From: Syngnathus acus
Lineage: Eukaryota; Chordata; Actinopteri; Syngnathiformes; Syngnathidae
DNA: 64,000 nucleotides
Assembly: GCF_901709675.1 (NCBI RefSeq)
Contig: NC_051088.1
Coordinates: 372,001-436,000 of the forward strand
Direction: 5' to 3'
Shown here: in pieces, positions 31,465 through 42,028 of the stretch
Numbering within the stretch: the stretch's first letter is position 1
Layout: each line of letters opens with the position of its first letter
Program-made: the position numbers and the translations under genes
The notes under the pieces: generated by a model
Told to the model about the DNA's origin: nothing
The model's database searches: none
The model's input: the letters and a program-made list of their open reading frames with translations, nothing else

Positions 31465-34400
31465 TCCATTCAATCATCCATTTTCTTCCGCTTATCCAGG
31501 GTCGGGTTGCGGGGGCAGCAGCTTTAGGAGGGACTTCCGGACTTCCCTTTCCCCAGCCACTTCATCCAGCTCATCCCAGGGATCCCAAGACGTTCCCAGG
31601 CCAGCCGAGAGACATAGTGTCTCCAGCCTGTCCTGGGTCATCCACGGGGTCTCCTACCGGTGGGACATGCCCGGAACACCTCCCCAGGGAGGCGTCCAGG
31701 AGGCATCCTGATGAGATGCCCGAGCCACCTCATCTGGCTCCTCTCATCGTGGAGGACCAGCGGCTCTACTCCGAGTCTCTCCCGGATGACCGAGCTTCTC
31801 ACCTTATCTCTAAGGGAGAGCCTGGACACCCTGCGGAGGAAACTCATTTTGGCCGCTTGTATCCGGGATCTCGTTCTTTCAGTCACGACCCATAGGTCAT
31901 GACCATAGGTGAGGGTAGGAGCGTAGATCGACCGGTAAATTGAGAGCCTTGCCTTTTGGCTCAGCTCTCTTTACCACGACGGACCGGTACAGAGTCCGCA
32001 TTACTGCCGACGCTGCACCGATCCGCCTGTCGATCTCACGCTCCATCCTGCCCTCACTCGTGAACAAGACCCCAAGATACTTAAACTCCTCCACTTGGGG
32101 CAGGATCTCATCCCCGATCCGGAGAGGGCATTCCCCCGAGGACAATGGACTCGGATTTGGAGGTGCTGACTCTCATTCCGACTGCTTCACACTCGGCTGC
32201 GAACCGCTCCAGTGAGAGCTGGAGATCAAGAAGCCAACAGCACCATGTCGTCTGCAAAAAGCAGAGACGCGATGCTGAGGTCCCCAAACCGGACACCCTC
32301 AATGCCTCGGCTGCGCCTAGAAATTCTGTCCACAAAAATTATGAACAGAATCGGTGACAAAGGGCAGCCTTGATGGAGTCCAACCCTCACTGGGAACGAA
32401 TCCAACTTACTGCCAGAAATGCGGACCAAACTCTGGCATCGGTGATACAGGGACCGAACCGCCCTTCTCAGTTGGCTCGGCACCCCGTACTCCCGAAGCA
32501 CCCTCCACAGAACTTCCCATCGGACACGGTCGAACGCCTTCTCCACAAAACACATGGGGACTGGTTGAGCAAACTCCCATGCCCCCTCGAGTATCCTGCC
32601 GAGGGTGTAGAGCTGGTCCACTGTTCCACAGCCAGGACGAAAGCCACACTGCTCCTCCTGAATCCGATGTTCGACCTCCCGACGGACCCTCCTCTCCAGC
32701 ACCCCTGAATAGACCTTACCAGGGAGGCTGAGGAGTGTGATTCCCCTGTAATTGGAACACACCCTCCGGTCCCCCTTCTTAAAGAGGGGAACCACCACTC
32801 CAGTCTGCCAATCCAGAGGCACCATCCTCGATGTCCACGCAATGTTGTAGAGGCGTGTCAGCCATGACAGCCCCACAACATCCAGAGCCTTTAAGAACTC
32901 CGAGCGGATCTCATCCACCCCTGGGGCCTTGCCCTCAAGGAGTTTTTTAAGTACCTCAGTGACTTCGACCCCAGAGATTGGCGAGTACGCCTCAGAGTCT
33001 CCAGGCCCTGCTTCCACAATGGAAGGCGTGTAGGTGGAATTGAGGAGGTCTTCGAAGTATTCTCCCCACCGACTCATGACGTCCCGAGTCAAAGTCAGCA
33101 GCACGCCATCTCCACTGTAAACAGTGTTGACGTTGCACTGCTTCCCCCTCCTGAGACGCCGTATGGTGGACTAGAATTTTCTCGAATTCATCCGGAAGTC
33201 ATTCTCCATGGCCTCGCCAAACTCCTCCCACGCCCGGGTTTTTGCCTCAGCAACCGCCGAAGCCACGTTCTGCTTGGTCATCCGGTACCTGTCAGCTGCC
33301 TCCGGAGTCCCGCAGGCCAAAACGGCCCGATAGGACTCCTTCAGCTTGACGGCATCCCTTACCGCCGGTGTCCACCAGCGGGTTCGGTGATTGCCGCCAC
33401 GACAGGCACCAACGACCTTACGGCCACAGCTCCGGTCGGCTGCCTCAACAATGGAGGCGCGGAACATGGTCCACTCGGACTCAATGTCCCCCGCCTCCTC
33501 CGGAATGCTCTGATGGAGGTGGGAGTTTAAGCTCTTCCTGACAGGGGATTCTGCCAGACGTTCCCAGCAGACCCTCACAGTACGTTTGGGCCTGCCAGGT
33601 CGGACCGGCATCTTCCCCCACCATCAGAGCCAACCCACCACCAGGTGGCCCTTCGCTTCACCCGAGTGTCCAAAACATGCGGCCGCAAATCCCATGACAC
33701 GACTACAAAGTCAATCATCGAACTGCAGCCCAGGGTGTCTTGGTGCCAAGTGCACACATGGACACCCTTATGCTTGAACATGATGTTCATCATTGACAAT
33801 TCGTGTCGAGCACAAAATTCCAATAATAGAACACCGCTCGGGTTCAGATCGGGGGGCCGTTCGTCCCAATCAAGCCCTTCCAGGTCTCACTGTCATTGCC
33901 CACGTGAGCATTAAAGTCACCCAGTAGAACAATGGAGTCCCCAGAAGGAGCGCTCTCCAGAACTTCTTCCAGGGAGTCCAAAAAGGGTGGGTACTCTGAG
34001 CTGCCGTTTGACACAAATGACACAAACAACAGTCAGAACCATCCCCCCACCCAAAGGCGGAGGGAGGCTACTCTCTCGTTCACCGGGGTGAACCCCAATG
34101 TGCAGGCGCCCAGCTGGGGGGCAATAAGTATACCCACACCTGCTCGACGCCTCTCACCGTAGGCAACTCCAAAGTGGAAGAGAGTCCAGCCCCTCTCGAG
34201 AGGGCTTGTACTGGAACCCAAACTGTGCGTGGAGGCAAGTCTGACTATGTCTAGTCGGAACTTTTCTGCCTCGCACACTAGCTCGGGCTCTTTTCCAGCC
34301 AGAGAGGTGACATTTCATGTCCCAAGAGCCAGCTTCTGCAGCCGGGGATCGGACCGCCAAGGTCCCTGCCTTTGGCCGCCGCCCAGCTCACAATGCATCC

Positions 34401-34748
34401 GACCCCTTTGGCCCCTCCCACAGGTGGTGAGCCCATGGAAAGGGGGACCCACATTTCCTTTTCGGTCTGTGCCCGGCCGGGCCCCATGGGCGAAGGCGCT
34501 CGCCTTCAAGCCCCACCTCCAGGCCTGGCTCCAGAGGGGGGCCCCGGTGACCCGCGTCCGGGCGAGGGAAGTTTGTGTCCATATATCTTTTTAATCATAA
34601 GGGGCTTTTTGAGCCGTGCGTTGTCTGGCCCCTCACCTAGGACCCTTTTGCCATGGGTGACCCTACCAGGGGCATGAAGCCCCAGACAACATGGCTCCTA
34701 GGACACGCAAACCCCTCCACCACGGTAAGGTGACGACTCACGAAGGGG
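31465..34748 (-). mobile_element. Rex3/RTE-type LINE inserted in an L1, 12-bp TSD
   Basis: This 3.28 kb element is flanked by a perfect ATGCATGGATTA duplication (31453-31464 and 34749-34760). On the minus strand, the 5' region with CCGGTGACCCGCGTCC lies near 34550. The endonuclease is at about 34280-33580 ([45 protein letters not shown]), followed by a linker. The reverse transcriptase is at about 33100-32226 (NYRGITLLSLPGK, QCGFRPG, LHQGCPLSPILF, LLFADDMVLL), and the C-terminal part is at about 32145-31638 (EEFKYLGVLF, RRVSRLSLRD). The 3' end is CATCC-rich. Motif A has lost two residues (CFVEKAFDRV), and several frameshifts break the single ORF. The full length and clean duplication suggest a fairly recent insertion. 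Confidence 0.85.
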
Positions 34749-36200
34749 ATGCATGGATTACGTGCTTGTAATTTTGATATATTGTTAGAAATCTATTGTA
34801 CCAATACCAATCTCCAAATACCAATCTCTTTGACAGGCAGAATCAATATTATCAAAATGGCTATTTTGCTGAAATTCCTTTAGGTATTTCCTGTTTTTCT
34901 CACAAAGTCAATTTTCAAAAAATTAGACACTTCAATATCTTCATTTATATGGAACAACTCAAACCCTCAAATGAAAAATACTTTTCTAGAGGGGCCCAAA
35001 GAGGCTGCTGGACTTGGACTGCCTAATTTCCTCTTTAATTATTGGGCATCAAATATTGTTAAAGTGCTCCACTGGAAACATTTTTATGAGTACAACGAGG
35101 GTGAAATTTGGGCACAAATGGAGCTGATGACCAACCCGATATCATGGTTAACTTCCCTGGTGCCCCATGACAAAAAGCAACCAATAACCAACCCAATTGT
35201 GCCTAATCTCTTAAAATATGGTTTGCATTTAGACAGCATTTCCCTCTCCGGCAGGTGGGCAAGCATTTTCCTATATCGTCTAACCCTTTCTTTGTACCAT
35301 CTGTGACTAATAAGGCATTCCAATGCTGGCACAACAAGGGTTTGAAGTCCTTTAATGAACTTTTCTTAAATTATACATTTAAATCATTGGAACTTTTAAC
35401 TAGAGAGTGTGACATACCAGCTTATTTAGATATCTGCAAATATGTACTTTTTCGAAAAGACTATTTCCTTCTTTTCCTTATTTACCGCTCAAAAGTTCAT
35501 TGGATGTAATTAAAGACACAGATCCACTTGGGAAGAGACGCATTTCACCTCTCTACAAATGAATCCAAAACTTGAAACCTATGACTTGGGGAAAAAAACT
35601 AGAAATGCTTGGGAGAAAGATGTTAAATCTGTCATATCGGCTGAAATAAGATAATAGATGATTTATCTTGTCTGACGCGCGTACACACCTCCTCTCTATG
35701 TATACGTCATGGCTTGATACAATTCAAGGTGCTCCACCGGCTTCACTATTAGCAAAGATTTTTCCAGGGATAGATCCTTCATGTCCCAGATGGAGTCATG
35801 CTCCAGCCACTGAAGGGCATATGTTGTGGTCTTGCCATGCCTTGGATAATTACTGGGGAAATATATTTCAGGTACTATCACGCATTTGACTTAATAAGCA
35901 TAAGACTTAAACTCGAACTTCCGTACTACTACTTTTGGTGCAACACCACCACACTACAAGTGTAATAGACATCAGGAAGATGCTATTGCATTTGTTACTT
36001 TACTTGCTCACAGGCTCATTTTATCAGTGGAAATCTGGCAAGGCCCCTCCATTTACACAATGGCCAAAAGAGGTGCTTTTGTTTCTTCCATTAGAAAAGT
36101 TGTGTTACCGTCTCAACAAAAATTATCTGTGACCTGGAACCCATTTGTGGATTACGTGAAAATATTTTCTTTCGAGGTTTAGAATATTGGTTGTGTACAT
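34749..36200 (+). pseudogene. L1-group LINE ORF2 C-terminal half, part 2
   Basis: This is the continuation of the L1 interrupted by Rex3. Recognisable pieces are NTFLEGPKEAAGLGLPNF, NYWASNIVKVLHW, LSLSLYHL-like and, near the end, PATEGHMLWSCHALDNYW, the cysteine/histidine-containing C-terminal segment of L1-type ORF2. Several frameshifts and stops (for example near 35520 and 35660) make it non-functional. The 3' end is near 36200 and no long A tail is seen. Confidence 0.7.
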
Positions 36201-36240
36201 CTGTGAAGATCATATCCCCGCGAGCATTTTCACGTCTAAT

Positions 36241-36490
36241 AGACGTCTATTAGACGTCTACATGCTACCCAGACGTCTCGGCTAAAACAAGTCTAAAAAG
36301 GTCTAAAAGTGAAATAAAAATAGACGTCTATGCCGTAGACGTCTATAGCATCTATTAGACGTCTATATGTGAAAGTTTTTTAGACGTCTACGGTATAGAC
36401 GTCTATTAGACGTCTTTTAGACGTCTATATGTGAAAGTTATTTAGACGTCTACGGGATAGACGTCTATTAGACGTTTATTGAGTAGACGG
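36241..36490. repeat. Cluster of twelve AGACGTCT palindromes
   Basis: AGACGTCT begins at 36241, 36252, 36271, 36322, 36337, 36357, 36382, 36397, 36408, 36419, 36444 and 36459, usually inside a longer TAGACGTCTA palindrome. Decayed forms (AAGTCTAAAA, AGACGTTT) lie between. Part is a 62-bp direct duplication containing TATATGTGAAAGTT. No open frame or terminal inverted repeat that closes it into a known element was found. It sits between the L1 3' end and a SINE. Confidence 0.9.
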
Positions 36491-36504
36491 TCGAATGATG
36501 GTTA

Positions 36505-36820
36505 ATACCAGCTCAGTGACCTAGTGGTAGAGTGTCCGCCCTGAGAATGGAAGGTTGTGGGTTCAAACCCTGACCGGGTCATACTAAAGACTATAAAAAT
36601 GGGACCCATTGCCTCCCTGCTTGGCACTCAGTATCAAAGGTTGGAATTGGGGGGTTAGATCACCAAATGATTCCCGAACGCAGCACCGCTGCTGCTCACT
36701 GCTCCCCTCTCCCCCAGGGGATGGATCAAAATCACACGGGGATGGGTTAAATGCAGAGGACAAATTTCACCACACCCAGATGTCTGTGTGACGATCATTG
36801 GGACTTTAACTTAACTTTCA
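36505..36820 (+). mobile_element. tRNA-derived SINE
   Basis: The head has a Pol III A box (GACCTAGTGGTAGAGTG) and a B box (GGTTCAAACCC) 30-odd bp apart, as in a tRNA-derived promoter. The body includes ATGGGACCCATTGCCTCCCT and TTAAATGCAGAGGACAAATT, and the end is ACGATCATTGGGACTTTAAC. It is a fish-type SINE; the family name is not asserted. The head is derived from a tRNA but is not a tRNA gene. Confidence 0.75.
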
Positions 36821-36835
36821 TACCTATTAGCGTGA

Positions 36836-37432
36836 TTAGCGCTAATCGCGCTAATAGCTAGTGATCATTTGAACATCTAGACATCTATTCAACATTGAGG
36901 TTCTCTTCAATACATTTAACCTGTGATCCTTACCTTTGTGTAGTTCCAGGATGTTGTGAAAATGCATTTGATTCGTGATGGTCCACGGTGTGAAAATTAA
37001 AAAATTTTAACATAAAAATAGGTTTCAGTAACAGTCATACTTATGTTAGCTGCAGATATAAATACACCTTTTGATGTTAAAATTAACCAAAACGATAATT
37101 GAACCTAAATTTAAAAAAATTTCAAACATTATCCAACCATCACAAATATAAATGTGCAATGTTTTTAAATCATATGTTTAAAAATGTAAAAATATACATA
37201 CACTGTTAAAAAATGGGGGCTATTTAATAGAACAAAACTACTAAGTTACAATATAAATATATACATACTTTATGTAGGACATATCAAATAAACAAAATAA
37301 CCAGCTCGGTGAAACACAAGGCGGAAACAATATAAACATCACTCTCTTGTGGGGTTTTGATAGCCCCCTTTGCTACTCAGAGCCTGTTTTAATTTTAAAG
37401 CCATTGCGGTCCTTGTTTCATCATCCGTGGCC
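36836..37432. other. AT-rich intron, nothing recognised
   Basis: AT-rich sequence with a short palindrome-like GCGCTAATCGCGCTAATAGC. No exon or repeat family was recognised up to the gypsy target site. Confidence 0.5.
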
Positions 37433-37437
37433 TCTGT

Positions 37438-37744
37438 TGTAAGGGAGCAGATAGTACAGCCAAGTGCGTAGCGACAGAGACTTTATTGTGGGGGAAAGAT
37501 GGGAATAGCTGGCGCTGGAGCGGCAATCTGGCTGGGGTGGACAGGCAATTCTGCGGGATTTCCAAATTGTTAAGCGAGTCAGGTTCACAGGGACTGATGA
37601 GCGAAGCAGCATCACGGGACAGACTGACACTCGGGTCTGCGCTGGCGGCGCTGATATAGCACTGTCAATGAGCCCGTGGCAGGTGGCGGCGATTCCGCTG
37701 ACAGGGGGGCGTGGTCGTGTCGCAGGTGGCGCCAGCACGTGACA
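37438..37744 (-). repeat. 3' LTR of the gypsy element
   Basis: 307 bp, TG...CA ends. Read on the sense strand it has a TATATCAGCG promoter box, the GTCAGTCTGT block matching the presumed primer site, and ACAATAAAGTCTCTGTCG with an AATAAA signal near its end. Confidence 0.9.
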
Positions 37745-37833
37745 GAACCCCCCACCACAAGGGACGGCTCCCGACATCCCCAGGAACCAAAACAAAAAAA
37801 GAAGGCAACCCCCCAGACGACCTGCAGGGGAGG

Positions 37834-38394
37834 TCAGTACTCCGCCGAAGCGTCCGACTCCTCGCCGGACGCAGGATCGACGGACGCGGGAGCAGAAGAC
37901 CCCGGTGGCGGCGGACAAGGCCGCCCCGGACCCTCACCCCTGGTCCCCTCGTCCCCCCTCGGGCGCCCGCGCCGAGGACCCGGTTGGTCCGGATGACAGC
38001 GATGGAACTCCGTGATGAGCGAACGGTCGAGTATCCAGCGGCTCGGCACCCAGGAGCGGTGCGCGTCGTCATAACTCTCCCAATCCACGAGGTATTGGAG
38101 GCCACGACCGCGCCGCCGCGATCGGAGCAAGGAGCAGACGGCGTAAGCCGGACCCCCATCGACGAGCTGGGGCGGCGGCGGCGGGTCGGGCGCCGGCGCG
38201 CTCTTAAAGATGGGCCACACACGGGACACGTGGAACGTGGGGTGAACCTTCATGGAATCTGGAAGGAGAAGACGGACGGCGGACGGGCCAATCACCTTCT
38301 GAATAGGGAACGGTCCATCAAAGCGGGGCGCCAGCTTGCGGGATCCCGCACGCAGCGGCAAATCCCGCGTCGAGAGCCACACACGCTGCCCCAC
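37834..38394 (-). pseudogene. gypsy integrase C-terminus with chromodomain
   Basis: An open frame of 186 codons. The first part is the integrase C-terminal module ([36 protein letters not shown]). About residues 87-130 form a chromodomain ([35 protein letters not shown]), which in chromoviruses tethers integration to modified histones. Of the usual aromatic cage, Y and W residues are present. A proline- and glycine-rich acidic tail follows. The frame is separated from the integrase core by a break near 38400-38480. Confidence 0.8.
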
Positions 38395-38481
38395 TCTGTA
38401 CTCCGGAGCCGGCGTCCGGCGCTTGTTCGCCTGGCGGGCGTAGCCTGAAACAGAGCGGAGAAGAGTGATCCGGGCCCTCGC

Positions 38482-40245
38482 TCAGGCTCGATGACAACGG
38501 TGGACACAAGCCTGGGCCGACGGGCACGCCGCACCACGCTCCTGGTGGGCAAGCAAGGGTGGCTGGTACCCGAAAACGCAGTGGAAAGGCGAAAGTCCCG
38601 TGGCCAAGCTGGGGAGGGAATTGTGAGCATACTCTACCCAGGGAAGCTGTTGGACCCACCCGCGCTGGTCCCCGGCGGCCATGCATCAGAGGGACCTGCC
38701 CAGTTCCTGGTTCAGGCGCTCCGCTTGACCATTGGACTGAGGGTGAAACCCCGAGGAGAGGCTGGCCGTAGTGCCGAGGAGTCGGGAGAACTCCGCCCAG
38801 AAGGTGGAAGCGAATTGTGGACCTCGGTCTGACACGATGTCTTGTGGGAGACCATGGAGTCGAAACACCTCCCGCACCATGATGAATGCAGTCTGCTTCG
38901 CAGATGGGAGCTTAGGCAGAGGAATGAAATGTGTTATCTTGCTGAAACGGTCCACCACCGTGAGGACCACCGTGTTTCCTTCTGAGGGGGGGAGGCCCGT
39001 GACAAAGTCGACCGACAGGTGAGACCAGGGACGCCGGGGAACCGGCAAGGGTTGAAGCAGCCCGGCCGGAGGTCGAGTAGACGTCTTACAGCGGTTACAA
39101 ATTGAGCAGGCTCTGACGTAATTTCCGATGTCATAGTTCCGTTCTGAGGCTGACAAGCGGCGAGAAAAGAAGGCACACGGGTGGAGACGATCGTCTTGGC
39201 GGCTACGTTGGGACAGCACCGCCCCGACACCCACGTTCGAGGCGTCCACCTCGACCACGAACTGTCTGTCGGGCTCGGGGACTCGGAGGATGGGAGCGGA
39301 TGTGAATCTCCTCTTAAGCTCCTGAAATGCCTGTTCTGCCCGTTCCGTCCATTTGTACGGGGAGGCGGGGCTGGTAAGGGCGGTGAGGGGCGCGGTCACC
39401 GTGCTGTATCCACGGATAAAGCGGCGATAAAAGTTCGCGAATCCTAAGAACTGTTGCAGCCGCTTGCGTCTTTCGGGAACAGGCCATGACGTGACCGCTT
39501 GCACCTTCCCAGGGTCCATTTCGATGGATCCCTCACGCACCACGTAGCCGAGGAATTTGACAGAAGGTGCGTGGAACTCGCACTTCTCTGCCTTCACGTA
39601 GAGCGGATTCTCCAGGAGGCGGCGCAGCACCGCCCGAACATGCCTGATGTGCTCAGGGAGCGAGCGGGAGAAGATGAGGATGTCGTCCAAATAAACGAAC
39701 ACGAATTTGTCCAGCATGTCTCGTAAAACGTCATTTATCAAGGACTGGAAAACCGCTGGGGCGTTGGTGAGCCCAAATGGAACCACCAAGTACTCGTAGT
39801 GTCCGCTCGGGGTGTTGAAAGCCGTCTTCCACTCGTCTCCCTCCCGGATGCGGATCAGGTGGTAGGCGTTGCGAAGATTCAGCTTTGTGAAGATGGTGGC
39901 ACCCTGAAGGCTCTCGGAGGCGGAAGAAAGAAGAGGCAGAGGGTATCGGTTCTTTATAGTGATCTTGTTTATTCCCCGGTAGTCGACACACGGGCGGAGC
40001 GTGCCCTCCTTCTTCTTCACGAAGAAGAAACCCGCTCCAGCAGGCGAATAGGACGGCCAGGGTCTCCCGGATGTATTCCTCCATAGCCCGGCGCTCAGGA
40101 GCGGACAGGGAGTAGACGCGTCCCTTGGGAGGGAAGGTGCCGGGATACAGATCGATGGCGCAATATTAGGACCGGTGTGGGGGAAGAGAAGTGGCCCTTT
40201 CTTTACTAAAAACCTCTTTGAGTTCGTGATACAACGCTGGAACAT
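38482..40245 (-). pseudogene. gypsy pol: reverse transcriptase, RNase H and integrase core
   Basis: A 519-codon frame (38686-40245) covers the fingers and palm ([43 protein letters not shown] at residues 174-185) and the start of RNase H ([18 protein letters not shown]). It then jumps from [11 protein letters not shown] to [12 protein letters not shown], so most of RNase H and the integrase zinc finger are deleted in frame. The integrase core has [22 protein letters not shown] and NGQAERLNQ, so the DDE triad is present. Motif A reads KLNLRNAYH, where family members have aspartate for the asparagine at residue 123, which should abolish polymerase activity. The rest of the core continues in another frame at 38482-38682. 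Confidence 0.85.
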
Positions 40246-41697
40246 TGGAGATGTCGGGACTGTACCTGGGCGGGGCTCTCCCGAGTGGGCTGGTGGCCGC
40301 CTTCAGGCACACCCGATGGCAGCGTTCACTCCACTGCCGAACAACCCCCACTTCCCAGTCCAGCACCGGGTTGTGCTGCCGCAACCAAGGGTGCTCCAGT
40401 ATCAGCCGCTGTCCTGGGAGGGAAAGAAGAAAAAACTGTATGGTTTCATGGTGCTTGCCGGAGAGTAGTAACTTAACTGGTTCCGTCACGAAAGCCACCT
40501 CGCCGATCAGACGGCCATCAATGGCACGTGCGGGAATGGGGGGGCTCAGAGGCAGGAAGTCGATACCCCACTGACGAGCCAGGCCAATGTCCATGATGTT
40601 CCCCTCTGCTCCGGAATCCACCAAGGCTGCCACGTTCTGGTCGCCCGCTGCAAGCTGGACACATGTCTGTAGCGTGAGCGTGCTGGGACTGGGAGAGCCG
40701 GTGCTGGTCGAGCTCACGCGGATCCCCCGACGCCGCGTGAGCTCTGGCCCTTTTAACGGGCACCCCGCCACCCGATGACCCCCCTCCCCACAGTACGAAC
40801 ACAAGCCCAGTGAGAGGCGTCGACGGTGCTCCTCTGAGGGGACCCGAGCCCCTCCCAGGTCCATGGGCTCGGCTGGTGGTGTGGTTGGCGGGTCCCGAGC
40901 AAACGAAGGAGGGTGACCACGCGGGTTCCACAGGGACCTCCGCTCCCGATCGCGCCGCCGAGTCCGGCTCCGCCGGTCTACTCGGGCCGCTAAGTCCATC
41001 GCGCCCTCCAGGGTTCGCGGGCGATCGTAACACACTAATTCGTCCTTCATATACTCAGCGAGACCGTTGAGGAAGGTGTTAACGAGCGCCGGCGTGTTCC
41101 ATCCGCTGCTGCCGGCCAACGTCTGGAACTTAAGCGCGTACTCCGCGACCGATCGGCTACCTTGACGCAGCGTCGCCAGTTCCTCGGCGGCATCTTCGGT
41201 GGCGGAGCCCAGGTCAAATAGGCGGAGCAATTCCTCCACGAAGGCGTCGAACGACTCGCAAGCCGGGGCCATTCTCTCGTATTCGGCCAGACCCCACAGC
41301 CGCGGCGCGCCTCACCCGTGAGGTGGGTTAGGACGCACCCAACCTTGGCAGGTTCCATTGCAAACGTGACGGGCTGGAAGCCGAACATTATACGGCAGTT
41401 AGTCACGAATGCCCTCACGTGCTTGGGATCTCCGTTAAACTTCTCAATGTAGCCGAGGCGGGGCTCCGGGACGTCCGCGAGCCTCCTGGCCTCGGCAGAC
41501 GGGCGGTGCGGGGGTGCCGTGACAGCCGGGGACGCACCTACCGACAGTCTCTGGAGGGCTTGGGCCATCTCCTGCTGCTGTAGCTGATGTTGTTGACCCA
41601 CCTCGATCAGATTCCGGATGTCGGCGGACAGGCTGCTGATGGCGATCTCGGCTCGCTCCAGTCGGCTCAATGCCGTCTCGTCGTTCGCTGGCTGCAT
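40166..41697 (-). pseudogene. gypsy gag and protease
   Basis: Gag begins at an ATG at 41697, only 19 bases after the LTR: MQPANDETALSRLERAEIAI, then a glutamine-rich helix and capsid-like LGYIEKFNGDPKHVRAF. A frameshift near 41300 moves it into the frame that continues with ESFDAFVEELLRLFDLG and LVCYDRPRTLEGAMDLA. The nucleocapsid knuckle CSYCGEGGHRVAGC is a C-X2-C-X4-H-X4-C motif. The protease active site LVDSGAEGN follows near 40625. The frame ends at SLPPHRS, with another shift before the reverse transcriptase. Confidence 0.85.
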
Positions 41698-41704
41698 AGC
41701 AATG

Positions 41705-41714
41705 GTCAGTCTGT
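41705..41714 (-). promoter_or_regulatory. Apparent self-priming binding site of the gypsy element
   Basis: On the sense strand the leader is GT, then ACAGACTGAC, then CATTGCT and the gag ATG. There is no TGG start that would match a tRNA 3' end. ACAGACTGAC is exactly complementary to GTCAGTCTGT inside the 5' LTR (plus 41898-41907), which lies about 29 bases downstream of the TATA box at 41932-41937, where transcription should begin. This is the arrangement of self-primed Tf1/sushi elements. Confidence 0.7.
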
Positions 41715-41716
41715 AC

Positions 41717-42023
41717 TGTAAGGGAGCAGACAGTACAGCCAAGTGCGTGGCGACAGAGACTTTATTGTGGGGGAATGATGGGAATAGCTGGCGCTGGAGC
41801 GGCGATCTGGCTGGGTTGGACAGGCAATTCTGCGGGATTTCCAAATTGTTAAGCGAGTCAGGTTCACAGGGACTGATGAGCGAAGCAGCATCACGGGACA
41901 GACTGACATTCGGGTCTGCGCTGGCGGCGCTGATATACTGCTGTCAATGAGCCCGTGGCAGGTGGCGGCGATTCCGCTGACAGGGGGGCGTGGTCGTGTC
42001 GCAGGTGGCGCCAGCACGTGACA
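41717..42023 (-). repeat. 5' LTR of the gypsy element
   Basis: 307 bp with TG...CA ends, nine differences from the 3' LTR. Sense-strand features are TATATCAGCG at about 41937-41928, the probable RNA start AATGTCAGTCTGT from 41910, and an AATAAA signal near 41765. The target copy TCTGT follows at 42024. Confidence 0.9.
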
Positions 42024-42028
42024 TCTGT

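Larger units (their letters stand above)
37438..42023 (-). mobile_element. Chromodomain Ty3/gypsy (sushi-like) LTR retrotransposon
   Basis: This complete-ended 4.6 kb element lies on the minus strand, with 307-bp LTRs at both ends and a 5-bp target duplication TCTGT (37433-37437 and 42024-42028). Order on its sense strand: 5' LTR, a short leader with an apparent self-priming site, gag with one CCHC knuckle, protease, reverse transcriptase, partial RNase H, partial integrase, chromodomain, a G-rich polypurine-like tract (GTGGTGGGGGGTTC), 3' LTR. The LTRs differ at nine positions (about 97% identity). Frameshifts, an internal deletion and an altered reverse transcriptase residue make it inactive. 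Chromodomain plus self-priming point to the Tf1/sushi group. Confidence 0.9.

Noticed and set aside
37711-38448. Plus-strand frame of 245 codons over the gypsy element
   Set aside because: It is the antisense shadow of the integrase/chromodomain region, GC-rich, with no domain of its own.
37438-42023. Endogenous retrovirus with envelope
   Set aside because: No envelope frame lies between the integrase and the 3' LTR. A chromodomain and the gag knuckle type indicate a gypsy chromovirus.
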